Shown: positions 6,115-16,085 of the stretch, piece by piece
Layout: every line of letters begins with the position of its first letter
Position numbering within the stretch: the stretch's first letter is position 1
Assembly (NCBI GenBank): GCA_947627205.1
Contig: CANQVE010000023.1
Span: 1 to 36,717, forward strand
DNA length: 36,717 bases
Source of the DNA: an uncultured Clostridia bacterium
GTDB taxonomy: Bacteria; Bacillota; Clostridia; Oscillospirales; Ruminococcaceae
Direction: 5' to 3'
Program-made: the position numbers and the translations under genes
Notes under the pieces: generated by a model
Databases searched by the model: none
What the model saw: the letters and a program-made list of their open reading frames with translations, nothing else
Told to the model about the DNA's origin: nothing

Positions 6115-8604
6115 TTGAGCGAAGTAAAAGAGAAAAAAGGCTTTGTCACAAAAGTTGCGACACTTATTGTAGACAAGCGCAAGGGCTTTTTTCTGTTCTT
6201 TATTTTAGCAGCAATATTTTGCGTTTTCGGTATGCAATGGACAAAGGTAAATAACGACATTACTTCATACCTGCCCGATTCTACCGAAACAAAGCGCGGT
6301 CTTACACTTATGAATGAGCAGTTTATTACATACGGTTCGGCTAATGTTATGATAGATAACGTGACGTATGAAACTGCCGAAAATATTGCAGAACAGATAC
6401 TCGAAATAGACGGCGTTTCCGAGGCTGTTATAGATATGACCGACGCACACTACCACAACGGCGCGGCAATGATCTCCGTCACATTTAAAGGCGAAGCCGA
6501 TGACGAAATTGCTAAAAGTGCCATGAACAAGCTCAAAGAGCTTGTCGAGCCTTATGATACTTATATTTCAAGCGAAGTCGGAGCAAATCAGGCTGACAGT
6601 ATCGCCGCAGAAATGCAGATAGTTGTCGTGATAGTTATTGTAATAGTTGTCGCGGTCTTGCTGTTCACTTCCAAAACATATATGGAAGTGCCCGTAATGC
6701 TTATCACATTCGGCATGGCGGCTCTGCTCAATATGGGCACAAATTTCCTGCTCGGAGAAATTTCGTTCGTGTCAAACTCTATCGCGGTAGTTTTACAACT
6801 CGCGCTCGCAATTGACTACGCAATTATACTTTGCAACCGTTATACCGAAGAACGCGTTACGCACGACGCGCGAATGGCGGTCATAACCGCGCTCAGCAAA
6901 GCTATTCCCGAAATATCTTCAAGCTGTCTGACAACAGTTTCGGGGCTTGTGGCGATGATGTTCATGCAGTTTATGCTCGGACTTGACCTCGGCATTGTGC
7001 TTATCAAAGCGATTTTCTTCAGTATACTTTCGGTCTTTACCCTTATGCCTGGACTGCTTATGTCTTTTTCGGGACTTATTGACAAAACGCACCACAGAAA
7101 CTTTGTTCCGAATATTACAGCTGTCGGTAAAATGGACGTTAAAACACGTTTTGTTATACCGCCGATCTTTGTTATAGTTTTGGTTGCGGCATTTATTTTC
7201 TCAAATCAATGCAATTACGTTTATGATTATGCATCGGGTACTACCTATAAGAAAAACGATTCGCAGATAGCCGAGGAAAAGATCCGCGACAACTTCAAAG
7301 TTGATAATCTTATGGTAATGATAGTGCCGTCGGGGGACTATGTATCAGAACAGCGGCTTTTAATGGAGATTGCCGAAGATCCCGCCGTAAATTCAACGCA
7401 AGGTCTTGCAAATACAGAAGCTATGGACGGGTATTATCTGACGGACGCTTTAACGCCAAGGCAATTTGCGGAGCTTATTGATATGGACGTTGAGGTTATT
7501 TCCGTTTTATATTCGGCTTATGCCGTGTCGCATGAAGACTACGGAAAGCTAATGGGGAACATTTCGGACTATGGAGTCCCGCTGATTGACATGTTCGACT
7601 ATGTTTACGAACAGAAAGAAGCAGGAGTTATAACGCTTGATGATGATATGACAGAAATGCTTGACGAGCTTAACGGAAAGCTGACTGATGCTAAACTTCA
7701 GCTCAAAACCGACGATTATTCGCGTCTGCTCATTAAAACAAATCTCCCCATGGAGGGCGACGAAACTTTCGCTAAGCTCAAAGAATTTCACGAGATAATG
7801 TACAAATATTATCCCGAAGACAATTCGTTTATTGTCGGTGACTCGACAAGCGACCTTGATCTGTCGACTTCGTTCGTTGACGACAATCTGATGATAAGCA
7901 TTTTATCGGCTCTGTTTGTTTTAGTCATACTTGTATTTACATTTAAATCTGCGGGACTTCCCGTGCTTCTTATGGCAATAATTGAGGGAGCTATCTGGAT
8001 AAACTTTTCTGTTCCCGCCGTTGAAAATACAAACATATTCTTTTTAAGTTACCTTATTGTAAGTTCAATTCAGATGGGTGCTAATATCGACTACGCTATA
8101 GTTATCTCCAGCAGATATTCCGAGCTTAAACGCGAAATGTCGCCGAAAGAAGCTATAGTTGAAACGCTTAACCAGGCATTTCCGACTATTATCACTTCGG
8201 GAATGATACTTTCCGTTGCAGGTCTTCTTATAGGATTTATGTCCTCGGACGTCGCTATATCGGCGGTCGGCGAGTGTCTCGGACGCGGAACGCTTATTTC
8301 AATAGTTCTTGTAATGTGTGTTCTGCCGCAGATATTGCTGCTTGGAGACGCGATAATTGAAAAAACTTCGTTTACTCTCAAAAAGATAGACCGCATACAT
8401 CATACTTCCGGACTTATTCATGTAAACGGACGAGTTCGCGGTTATGTCAGCGGAATAGTTGACGCGAAAATAAGCGGAATAATTCACGGAGAAGTAAGCG
8501 CACAGCTTGACAGCGAGGACGCTGAGGATCTGCGCGAAAGAATAGATAAGAGCATTTCCGAATTCTCCGAGGACGACGAAAGCATATTGACGGAGGACGA
8601 CTGA
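6115..8604 (+). CDS. RND/MMPL-family exporter
   Basis: This 829-residue protein has the duplicated RND layout: one helix near 24-40, a large external loop, a five-helix block near 165-320, another helix near 345-365, a second external loop, and a final five-helix block near 590-745. Conserved helix-4 type motifs LALAIDYAIILCNRY (D234) and GANIDYAIVISSRY (D659) carry the acidic residues expected for proton coupling. It is of the MMPL type, which exports lipids or hydrophobic molecules. The substrate is unknown. The start is TTG at 6115, with AGAGGTG seven bases upstream. An ATG at 6111 is in another frame that soon stops. A cytoplasmic acidic tail of about 80 residues follows the last helix. 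The next gene begins one base after the stop. Confidence 0.9.
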   Translation: MSEVKEKKGFVTKVATLIVDKRKGFFLFFILAAIFCVFGMQWTKVNNDITSYLPDSTETKRGLTLMNEQFITYGSANVMIDNVTYETAENIAEQILEIDGVSEAVIDMTDAHYHNGAAMISVTFKGEADDEIAKSAMNKLKELVEPYDTYISSEVGANQADSIAAEMQIVVVIVIVIVVAVLLFTSKTYMEVPVMLITFGMAALLNMGTNFLLGEISFVSNSIAVVLQLALAIDYAIILCNRYTEERVTHDARMAVITALSKAIPEISSSCLTTVSGLVAMMFMQFMLGLDLGIVLIKAIFFSILSVFTLMPGLLMSFSGLIDKTHHRNFVPNITAVGKMDVKTRFVIPPIFVIVLVAAFIFSNQCNYVYDYASGTTYKKNDSQIAEEKIRDNFKVDNLMVMIVPSGDYVSEQRLLMEIAEDPAVNSTQGLANTEAMDGYYLTDALTPRQFAELIDMDVEVISVLYSAYAVSHEDYGKLMGNISDYGVPLIDMFDYVYEQKEAGVITLDDDMTEMLDELNGKLTDAKLQLKTDDYSRLLIKTNLPMEGDETFAKLKEFHEIMYKYYPEDNSFIVGDSTSDLDLSTSFVDDNLMISILSALFVLVILVFTFKSAGLPVLLMAIIEGAIWINFSVPAVENTNIFFLSYLIVSSIQMGANIDYAIVISSRYSELKREMSPKEAIVETLNQAFPTIITSGMILSVAGLLIGFMSSDVAISAVGECLGRGTLISIVLVMCVLPQILLLGDAIIEKTSFTLKKIDRIHHTSGLIHVNGRVRGYVSGIVDAKISGIIHGEVSAQLDSEDAEDLRERIDKSISEFSEDDESILTEDD

Positions 8605-8605
8605 T

Positions 8606-11600
8606 ATGAAAAAAATGCATAAAATAGTTTCCGTTATATCGGCTGCCGCGCTTACGGTAAGTCTTATTATTCCCGTAAAGAATTTTGCCGAAACAGTAAA
8701 TACTGACAGAACTGTCTATATATCGGATACCGATGAATTTTTGAAATTTGCGGAAGAATGTCGGCTCGATTCTGCGAGCAAAAATATGAAAGTTGAGCTT
8801 AAAGCCGACATAGATCTTAGCGGGAATGACTTTTTAGGAGTTCCTATCTTCTGCGGAACATTCAACGGAAACGGTCATACTGTTTTTGGACTAACAATAC
8901 AAGACAGCGCTTCTGAAACAGGACTGTTCCGCTGTGCCGAAAAAGGCTCGATAATAAAAGATCTAAAGGTCAAAGGAAACGTTTCTCCGAGCGGTTCGGG
9001 AAATATGGTCGGAGGAATAGTGGGAGTAAACAAAGGTATGATTTCTTCCTGCGAGTTTCAAGGAACGGTTTCGGGGAATGACAGCGTAGGAGGAATTGTC
9101 GGCAAGAACGACGAAAGCGGCGTTATAAACGGCTGTGTCTCATCTGCAACGATTTCTGCTCAAAGCAGCGGCGGCGGCATTTCGGGAACAAATCTCGGAA
9201 TAATAACAGGCTGCTTGAACAGTGGAAATATAAACACTGTTTATGCCGATTCACAGATAAGCGCGGACGACCTTGAAACAGGAGATCTGACTGCCGAGAA
9301 TGTAATAGTTAAGTCGGACATAGGCGGTATCTCGGGATATTCTTCGGGAATAATACAGCGCTGTTCTAATTCGGGAACTATAGGTTATCAGCACACGGGA
9401 TACAACATAGGAGGTATTGTCGGGCGTCAATGCGGAATGCTTTATTCCTGCACGAACACGGGCGACGTATACGGAAGAAAAGATATAGGCGGTATTGCGG
9501 GACAAATGGAACCGTACAGAAGCATAGAATTTTCCGAAGACACGGTACAGCGTCTTGAAGATGAAATGGATATGCTTTCAAAATATGTTGATAAGCTGAT
9601 AAACGACACGCGCGGAAGCGGCAGCAAAATAAATGACGAGGTTCAGAAGCTGACTTCTCAAATGAATTCCGCACAAAAAGACGCTGAAGCTATTGCAGAC
9701 CGGACCGAAGAGATCTTTAACGGTTATTCGGATGGAATAAACGAGCTTTTAGCAAGAGCGGATATTGCGCTTGACAGTGTACCTGACGCGCTTAATTCAT
9801 TAGATGAAGCGATACAGCTGATAGGTGATTTTGCGGATAAATGCGAAGAAGCCCTGACCGAACTGAAGCAAGCAGGAGAATACAGCGGCGACGCGATAGA
9901 CGAGGCTGAAAAGGCGCTAAAAGATATTGAAAGCTCACTTTCGGAACTTGAAGCGGGAATGCGGGATATAAAAAGCGCGATACTTGAAATTCAGAAATCG
10001 CTCGGAGACGCCGAGGCAATAAAAACCTCTCTTAAAAATATTTCAAGTTCTTTTGACAAAATAACAAGCAATATGCGTGATATATCTGACGCAGCGAGCC
10101 GCTTGAACAATGCGATAAAAGTTTTGTCAGACTGGCTTGGAAATGATGATTGGAAACTGCTGAAAAACAGCGTTAATGCATTTTCGGAAAGTCTGTCGGA
10201 CGTTCTGGACGCGCTAAGTGATATAAGTGGAGCTGTAGGAGATATTTCGGCTTCAATTGATTCGGGCGAAATGGAGCAGGCGTTTACTAAACTGAACGAG
10301 GCTTCTGCGGCGCTCGGACGCGCGGCAGAGAAACTTTTGACGTCAATAGGCGGCGGTCATAGTTTTAATCCCGACGATCTGACTGCGGCGACAGACGAGC
10401 TGAAAAATGCGGCTGACGCACTTCAAGCAGCGTCGGAACATCTTAGTTCGGCGACCGATCCCGAAAGTATGCAAAAAGCGCTCGATGAACTCGAAACTGC
10501 CTCACGGGAACTTCAAACTGCACTCGGTAATGCTTCTGCCGCGGCAAGCGATATGTCAACGGCGCTAAAAGCAATAACGGATTCGACTATTCCCAAAGAC
10601 ACGCTTGACACGGCAACGAAAGAACTCGATATAATACTTTCCGCTATTTCGGATATGTCGGATAATTTGTCGGATATAAACAACGAAGTGAACGTTATCC
10701 TGGATAATATTGACGCTTCGGGATTAACCGAGGCATTCGGTTCACTCGCGGACGCGGCTGAAAGGATTGCAAACGCCGTTAATTCTATAAGCGGCGCAAG
10801 CGGAAATATAGACGAAGCGTCAAAAGCTCTCAAAGACGCTGTTGATTCGCTTACGTCTGCGGCTTCAAAAGCAAGCGAAGCGGCAAACATAATGTCACAA
10901 GTAAGCGACAAGCTCTCCGAATTTGTACAGAAGTTTGAAGATATTGCAAAAACGCTCTCGGAAAAAAGCGATGTTCGCTTCCCTGCCCTTGACGAAACGT
11001 TTACGAGCGCTGCGGACTCGCTTTCGGACAATATGAAGAATATGATTTCCACTTTGTCGAGAATCGGAAGCATTGCAAATTCCGAAAGCAATATCCTCCT
11101 TGACGACATTCAGAAAATAAGCGACTGCCTCGGGCGTATATTCGATATTTTCAAGGACACATATAAAGACCTGCTGTCAGATGATGAAAGCACCATTTCC
11201 GAGGATATTTCAGAGCAGGACGATACGTCGGAAAATGACAGTCACGGCAAAGCTGCGGGCTGTATAAACGGAGGAAAAATCGAGGGGGACGTTAATGTCG
11301 GAGGCATAACGGGCGCTATGGCAATTGAATACGACCTTGATCCCGAGGACGACATAGCGCAAAGCGGCGATCGTTCGATAAATTTCAGCTATAATGTTAT
11401 GGACGTAATTGAGGACTGCGAAAACCTGGGAGAGATAATTGCAAAGAAAAATTACTGCGGCGGTATTGTCGGAAGAATGGATATGGGACTTGTGAAAAAT
11501 TCCCGCGCAAGCGGCAATATCAGCAGTACAAACGGAAATTATGTCGGCGGTATCGCAGGATATTCTTCTGCGAAGCTCCGTGAATGCTTAGCAAAAGTAA

Positions 11601-12493
11601 CTCTGTCAGGCTCGGCGTATATCGGCGGTATTGCAGGCGAGGGCGGCATAATCACTGACTGTCTGGCTATATCGGATATAACCGATTTTACAGAAAAAAT
11701 AGGAGCGCTTGCGGGATATGTTGATTTCAGCAAAAAGAACACCGAAGTCGCGGATAACTTCTTTGTGGACAGAGGCGTCGCGGGTATAGACCGGGTAAGT
11801 TATGCGGGAATTGCGGAGCCTTTGGACTATGCCGAATTTGCGAAGAGAGCAGGCACGTTTGCGGATATTGTAATTGAATTTACGGCAAACGGGGAAACAC
11901 TAGGAAAGATTACAGTTCCATTCGGCGGCTCTGTCGATTTGTCGGAAATCCCCGAAATTCCCGAAATAAAAGGATATTTTGCGCACTGGGATAAATCCGA
12001 TTTTGACAACATAACGTTCCCGCGCGTCTATAAAGCGGAATATATACAACTGTTAAGTTCTATAGCAAGCGACAAGCAAAGCAAGGAAGGACTGCCGCTG
12101 CTACTGGCGGACGGAAGTTTTGACGACAAAGCGAAGATAACAGTTACAACCGAAAGCAGTTCGATATTCCCGCCCGAAGGCGGCGAACTCAGGATTGTTA
12201 CGGCGGAGGATTGTACTCCGAAAGCGTTGAGATTTTTAAAGTCCGAAAGTTCTTCTCAGCTTCTGCAATATGTAAACGGCGCCTGGGAACCTGTTCAATT
12301 CACTGAAAACGGAAGCTATCTCATCGTCAATGATCTTGATTTTGAAAACGGAAGCGAGATATTCTGCATATCGGAAAATTCGGATAACACTATGCTTGTT
12401 ATTCTCTTGGTAGTTGGCGGAGTTATAGTTCTTTTAGCAGTCATATTCATTATTGTTAAAACAAAAAGCCGCAAGAAACAACCAACGAAATAA
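8606..12493 (+). CDS. Secreted, membrane-anchored GLUG-repeat / coiled-coil protein
   Basis: A 1295-residue surface protein. It has a signal peptide (about 1-29), GLUG-like repeats (about 85-305, with units such as MVGGIVGVNKGMISSC and VGGIVGKNDESGVINGC), and a very long, low-complexity coiled coil (about 310-870, rich in Ala, Ser, Asp, Leu). More GLUG-like repeats follow at about 880-1045 (YCGGIVGRMDMG, YVGGIAGYSSAK), then an InlB/Flg_new-like beta unit at about 1090-1146 (VPFGGSVDLSEIP, YFAHWDKS). It ends with a transmembrane helix at about 1262-1284 and a basic cytoplasmic tail. The layout recalls YhgE/Pip-type long-coil envelope proteins but is not the same family. It is one base from the exporter stop with a GGAGG site. 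This suggests it works with the exporter as a periplasm-like spacer or adhesin. The function is not established. Confidence 0.8.
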   Translation: MKKMHKIVSVISAAALTVSLIIPVKNFAETVNTDRTVYISDTDEFLKFAEECRLDSASKNMKVELKADIDLSGNDFLGVPIFCGTFNGNGHTVFGLTIQDSASETGLFRCAEKGSIIKDLKVKGNVSPSGSGNMVGGIVGVNKGMISSCEFQGTVSGNDSVGGIVGKNDESGVINGCVSSATISAQSSGGGISGTNLGIITGCLNSGNINTVYADSQISADDLETGDLTAENVIVKSDIGGISGYSSGIIQRCSNSGTIGYQHTGYNIGGIVGRQCGMLYSCTNTGDVYGRKDIGGIAGQMEPYRSIEFSEDTVQRLEDEMDMLSKYVDKLINDTRGSGSKINDEVQKLTSQMNSAQKDAEAIADRTEEIFNGYSDGINELLARADIALDSVPDALNSLDEAIQLIGDFADKCEEALTELKQAGEYSGDAIDEAEKALKDIESSLSELEAGMRDIKSAILEIQKSLGDAEAIKTSLKNISSSFDKITSNMRDISDAASRLNNAIKVLSDWLGNDDWKLLKNSVNAFSESLSDVLDALSDISGAVGDISASIDSGEMEQAFTKLNEASAALGRAAEKLLTSIGGGHSFNPDDLTAATDELKNAADALQAASEHLSSATDPESMQKALDELETASRELQTALGNASAAASDMSTALKAITDSTIPKDTLDTATKELDIILSAISDMSDNLSDINNEVNVILDNIDASGLTEAFGSLADAAERIANAVNSISGASGNIDEASKALKDAVDSLTSAASKASEAANIMSQVSDKLSEFVQKFEDIAKTLSEKSDVRFPALDETFTSAADSLSDNMKNMISTLSRIGSIANSESNILLDDIQKISDCLGRIFDIFKDTYKDLLSDDESTISEDISEQDDTSENDSHGKAAGCINGGKIEGDVNVGGITGAMAIEYDLDPEDDIAQSGDRSINFSYNVMDVIEDCENLGEIIAKKNYCGGIVGRMDMGLVKNSRASGNISSTNGNYVGGIAGYSSAKLRECLAKVTLSGSAYIGGIAGEGGIITDCLAISDITDFTEKIGALAGYVDFSKKNTEVADNFFVDRGVAGIDRVSYAGIAEPLDYAEFAKRAGTFADIVIEFTANGETLGKITVPFGGSVDLSEIPEIPEIKGYFAHWDKSDFDNITFPRVYKAEYIQLLSSIASDKQSKEGLPLLLADGSFDDKAKITVTTESSSIFPPEGGELRIVTAEDCTPKALRFLKSESSSQLLQYVNGAWEPVQFTENGSYLIVNDLDFENGSEIFCISENSDNTMLVILLVVGGVIVLLAVIFIIVKTKSRKKQPTK

Positions 12494-12526
12494 TTCTTTA
12501 CCAAACAAAAACTAGGAGGTATCATT

Positions 12527-13087
12527 ATGAAAAAAAGTAATATTTTTCCATTTATAACACCGATTTTGTACATTGCTCTGGGAGTGTTCGCTATAGTCAC
12601 GGGAAACAGAGCGCTTATACCGCTTTGTATTGCAGCGGGAGTTATAATGATTATTCTGGGAGCGGCTTTTGCGATAAGTTATATTGCCCGCAAAGCCGAA
12701 ACAAACATATCAAACGGCGGCTTTGTCATAGGAGCTATGCTTATAACTCTCGGTATACTGACAATTATTTTAAGTAATGTAATTATTCTGTACGTTCCTG
12801 TTGCGTTTGGATTTTCGATCATACTGAACGGTTTCAGGCAAATGCAAAAAGCCATTGATATTTTCAAAACAAGCACATCAAAGCCTTGGATAATAATGAT
12901 AATATCCGTCGTAAATATTATGGCTGGCGTTTTCTTTATGATAGCTCCCGACATTGCCGCAGATATGATAATGACCATAATAGGAATTGCCATGATAATA
13001 AGCGGTATTTCCGACTTAATTACAGCGGTATTGGCTTACAAAATGTTCAAAGATCTTGATAAAAACAGCAAAGAAATAGATGTTTAA
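12527..13087 (+). CDS. HdeD/DUF308-like small membrane protein
   Basis: A 186-residue protein of about six hydrophobic helices in paired blocks: ITPILYIALGVFAIVTG, FVIGAMLITLGILTIIL and MIISVVNIMAGVFFMIAP, then IIGIAMIISGISDLITAV. The repeated G-I-x-x-I-x-x-G two-helix units and the C-terminal ISGISDLITAV..YKM match the DUF308/HdeD group of membrane proteins, whose role in Gram-positives is unclear. A strong AGGAGGT site precedes the ATG. The gap to the preceding gene is 33 bases, so it is the third gene of the exporter operon, and a hairpin terminator follows at 13235-13268. Confidence 0.75.
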   Translation: MKKSNIFPFITPILYIALGVFAIVTGNRALIPLCIAAGVIMIILGAAFAISYIARKAETNISNGGFVIGAMLITLGILTIILSNVIILYVPVAFGFSIILNGFRQMQKAIDIFKTSTSKPWIIMIISVVNIMAGVFFMIAPDIAADMIMTIIGIAMIISGISDLITAVLAYKMFKDLDKNSKEIDV

Positions 13088-13234
13088 AAAGTAGGATAAA
13101 AGCTGGTCGTTTTTGTCAATATGGTAATTCGACGGTTAGATATTTGCCTAAATCTAATTCTATACCTCAACCTTGAATAAGAGGATTATTTATAAATCAC
13201 CCAAAGAATTTTTAAAAAGAAATATACTAATTAA

Positions 13235-13268
13235 AAACCCCGAACCGATTTAAATCGATTCGGGGTTT
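13235..13268. terminator. Bidirectional terminator between converging genes
   Basis: AAACCCCGAA (13235-13244) pairs with TTCGGGGTTT (13259-13268), and CGAT/ATCG continues the stem inside after one mismatch. A and T runs flank it on both sides. It serves the exporter operon from the left and the M4 peptidase gene from the right. The interval 13088-13234 shows nothing else. Confidence 0.9.
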
Positions 13269-13303
13269 CTAAATATTCAATTGTTCTCCTCGCGTCGTAA
13301 CAA

Positions 13304-15838
13304 TTACATAAGAAGCATAAGATTGAGCTCGTTATAGTCTATTGTCACCGACTGATCGGAATTCAAATTGCCGCTGAAAACAAAAGACAAGTATGTCTTT
13401 TCGTCAAGTGATACAAGCAAAAGCAAAGAAGTCTTATCTTCGGGCATGGTGTAACACTTAGCAACATCGTTTTCATCGGAGGTCACATATACAAGACTGC
13501 CTGAACCGCTAAGCGTTTTCTGTATAGCTAACGACCACTCGCAGTTTTCAGGAACATTCTCCAGCTTATATTCGAGCTTTATTGTGCCCTCAGGTCTTTC
13601 GTAGCTGTCCCATGATGTTGTGTCGCCATAGAGGTTGGCTTTGTCAAGAATTTTACTTACCGCATCGAGCTTATCTTCAAAGCCGAGCCGTACAATTGCG
13701 AGTTTAAGCATTTCTGCTATATCCTTATACTCGCTGTTGGGTACTGCCGTATAAAGTGTGTATGCCCATATATCAAAGTTATCTTCAAAGCTTATGCCCG
13801 CTTGATCCATCTGATAGCATACAAACGGAAGTATGGAGTTGTTGACGTGGATACCGCCGCTGTCGTCAATGACGAAAGAGGACTTATATCTGGTATTCAT
13901 TACGAAATTAACGTCGCCTATATATTCGGGCTGATTGCAGGAGTGCGGGTTGGACATACAGCGCAGAACGTTGGTCTTGCCAAGCTGCTGCTCTCCGATA
14001 TACCATACTTCTTTATTACAACCCGGCGGATCTATCTGCATTTCGATAAGATTGCCGAGTATATCCGCATAGGATTCTTCTATCGAGCCTGTGTTGTTTA
14101 TGCTGGTGCCTTTGCTGTTGTGGCAGGCTTTTATTCCGTGCGTAAACTCATGGGCAGTGACATCAAAACAAGCGCTGATAGCATATTTGCCGAACATAAA
14201 ACAGCCGAAGCCGCTCAGAACCGAGGTAAACGCCGCGTTCTCCATGTCCTGACCGTATCCCGCGTTAAATCCATAACCAAGCAGCAAGGGCAGTCTGTTG
14301 CCGTCTAAAGACTTAAATCCTTTTGCGCCATAATAATCATAGATAGTTCTCATGTTGCTGAATATGGTGACAAGAAGCGCAGGAGCTTCTTCGGCACTTG
14401 CAAATACCACAGGAACAACTTCTTTTATCCCCGCGCTTTCAGAATCAAAAGTCTTAAAGGAATCCGCGCAGATTATCTTGCGCTCGGAATCGATGAAGTA
14501 ATAGCCGTCGTCGTTTTTAGCTACAGGCAGAGTTACTTTCTGACCGTAATAGTCGGTAAATTCCATTTGCTCGGTCTTTACGTCAAAGTATTTGCTGTTG
14601 TCGATATTTTCATCGGTGTTCAGGTCAATGCTCTTTACGGGAACAACATCGTATACTTCGCAAGATTTTGTTTCTATAAACAGCTTCAGATAACCCGAAG
14701 ATTCCGTGCCGCTCGGCAGGTCGGTATTTTCGTCCAGCTTAACATAAAACAAGAAGCAGGACGCCATGTAAGCGTTTTTATGCAAAGCAATAACGGGTTC
14801 ATCAGCAGAAACAAGCGTGCCGCCGTGTTCCTTAACGTATTTCTCCGCCGCCGCTTTTGCTTTTTCAAAGTTTTCCTGTACATCTTCTTCGGTAATATTA
14901 AGTGCGGTCGCGTCGGGATCAATGGAGCTGGACAGGCTGATAGTATTGCCGTCCTTGTCAACGCCTATCTTGATGTAAGCGTCAGAAACCTGCGCTATTC
15001 CCTGCATTTGAGTAAAGGTGTAGAACGTGTCGCCGTTTTCCGCTGTGTCAGTTCTTAAATATGCAAGAACTACATTCTTACTGTTAAGCAGCGTATCTAC
15101 CGCCCCAATAGAATTGAACGCAGTCTCGGGATCGGTGACCTTATAATCGGTGTATCTGCCGTTTATAAATGAGATCTCACTGCTGTCGGCATATCTTGAA
15201 ATTGTCGCCTTACCGCCGTTGAGTCGTTCTATATCCTCCTCGGAATTGTCATGTATCTGAGGCTGTTCGGGTACATCAATATCAAGAGTGACCGTTACCT
15301 TTTCGCCGCCGATTTCGATATCAAGTTTCTGACTTTCGGTATTATCGGCGACCTCTTCAGCGTCAGCTGTAAGCGGTAAGGATGATAACGTCGCAGTACC
15401 TGCTATAGTTGCACATAGGAACAATGAAAGCAACTGTTTTTTCTTTTTCGTTGTTGCAAAGCCTATTACAGCTAAAGACGCAACAGAAAGAGCTATTACT
15501 GCTCCGCCGATGTCTGAGCCTGTGCCGGGGTTTTCACCTGTAAGCTCTACCTCAAAAGTAAGGCTGTCGCTGTCGCCCGCATCAAGCGATACGTTGGTCT
15601 TCGAGCTTTCTCCCTTTATTACCGCGTTGTCCGATACGGATACACTGTATACGATTTCGTCTACGTCGTAGTAATAACCGTTTGTAACAGTGGCCGTTAC
15701 CGTCGCAGAAGTGTCGTCTTTGCTTTCCGCACCGAGCGTTCCGCTGACGGTGTATTCCGCCGCAGAAGCGGAAAATGCAAAGACAAACATTGAAGCTATG
15801 ACGGAGGTGATCGCCGCGGCAAACTTTGTTTTCTTCAT
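13304..15838 (-). CDS. M4-family (thermolysin-like) metallopeptidase with double N-terminal anchor
   Basis: An 844-residue secreted zinc peptidase. The catalytic core is clear: HEFTH at 563-567, the third zinc ligand E588 in EESYAD (equivalent to NEAxSD), and GGIHVNNS with catalytic H664. A FTP/PepSY-like propeptide region fills about 200-400. The N-terminus is odd. A normal signal peptide (1-27) leads a small beta domain (28-100), then NPGTGSDIG (103-111), a hydrophobic helix (112-130) and KKKK. This looks like a complete C-terminal wall-sorting signal, yet a second signal-like helix (135-158) and the peptidase follow. The product could be a membrane hairpin with both domains outside, or a fusion of two secreted proteins. 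The C-terminal ~90 residues form a small beta domain. Its ATG has an AAGGAG site. Confidence 0.88.
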   Translation of the reverse strand: MKKTKFAAAITSVIASMFVFAFSASAAEYTVSGTLGAESKDDTSATVTATVTNGYYYDVDEIVYSVSVSDNAVIKGESSKTNVSLDAGDSDSLTFEVELTGENPGTGSDIGGAVIALSVASLAVIGFATTKKKKQLLSLFLCATIAGTATLSSLPLTADAEEVADNTESQKLDIEIGGEKVTVTLDIDVPEQPQIHDNSEEDIERLNGGKATISRYADSSEISFINGRYTDYKVTDPETAFNSIGAVDTLLNSKNVVLAYLRTDTAENGDTFYTFTQMQGIAQVSDAYIKIGVDKDGNTISLSSSIDPDATALNITEEDVQENFEKAKAAAEKYVKEHGGTLVSADEPVIALHKNAYMASCFLFYVKLDENTDLPSGTESSGYLKLFIETKSCEVYDVVPVKSIDLNTDENIDNSKYFDVKTEQMEFTDYYGQKVTLPVAKNDDGYYFIDSERKIICADSFKTFDSESAGIKEVVPVVFASAEEAPALLVTIFSNMRTIYDYYGAKGFKSLDGNRLPLLLGYGFNAGYGQDMENAAFTSVLSGFGCFMFGKYAISACFDVTAHEFTHGIKACHNSKGTSINNTGSIEESYADILGNLIEMQIDPPGCNKEVWYIGEQQLGKTNVLRCMSNPHSCNQPEYIGDVNFVMNTRYKSSFVIDDSGGIHVNNSILPFVCYQMDQAGISFEDNFDIWAYTLYTAVPNSEYKDIAEMLKLAIVRLGFEDKLDAVSKILDKANLYGDTTSWDSYERPEGTIKLEYKLENVPENCEWSLAIQKTLSGSGSLVYVTSDENDVAKCYTMPEDKTSLLLLVSLDEKTYLSFVFSGNLNSDQSVTIDYNELNLMLLM

Positions 15839-15903
15839 GCTTCTTCTCCTTTTTTATTTTTATTTGAATAAGAATGTTGTCTTACCTTTCCTATCCAATG
15901 TAA

Positions 15904-15932
15904 ATTTTATCACATTCAAAGGACGTTTTCAA
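15904..15932 (-). promoter_or_regulatory. Promoter of the M4 peptidase gene
   Basis: On the minus strand TTGAAA (15927-15932) and TAAAAT (15904-15909) are 17 bases apart, each one base from consensus. It gives a leader of about 60 bases to the ATG at 15838. Confidence 0.7.
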
Positions 15933-16041
15933 GCATGCAAGACTGACGATTATGTAATCAAACTTGATTTTTAGGAAATCTAAAGATTTAACTTATCCTT
16001 TTATTCCCAACAATGCCTCTAGCGACAGCATATAATAAAAA

Positions 16042-16077
16042 CCGGAGAATGTCATTTGAAATTCAGACATTCCCCGT
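16042..16077 (-). terminator. Terminator after the sirtuin gene
   Basis: GAATGTC (16047-16053) pairs with GACATTC (16066-16072), extended by CGG/CCG outside one bulge. A T run follows on the minus strand, nine bases beyond the sirtuin stop. Confidence 0.75.
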
Positions 16078-16085
16078 TTTCAATA

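Noticed and set aside
6018-6254. Rightward reading frame using the ATG at 6111
   Set aside because: It overlaps the first 140 bases of the exporter in another frame, stops soon, and has no recognisable product. The TTG at 6115 fits the ribosome site and the family N-terminus.
9000-9500. Repeated short blocks in the GLUG region as a DNA repeat or CRISPR-like array
   Set aside because: The units vary in sequence and length and keep one reading frame. They are protein repeats.
10513-11109. A 198-residue leftward open frame inside the GLUG/coiled-coil gene
   Set aside because: It is the antisense shadow of repetitive Ala/Ser/Asp-rich codons, with no ribosome site or promoter.
14567-15058. A 163-residue rightward open frame opposite the M4 peptidase
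   Set aside because: It is a shadow of the peptidase propeptide region, with no signals or similarity.
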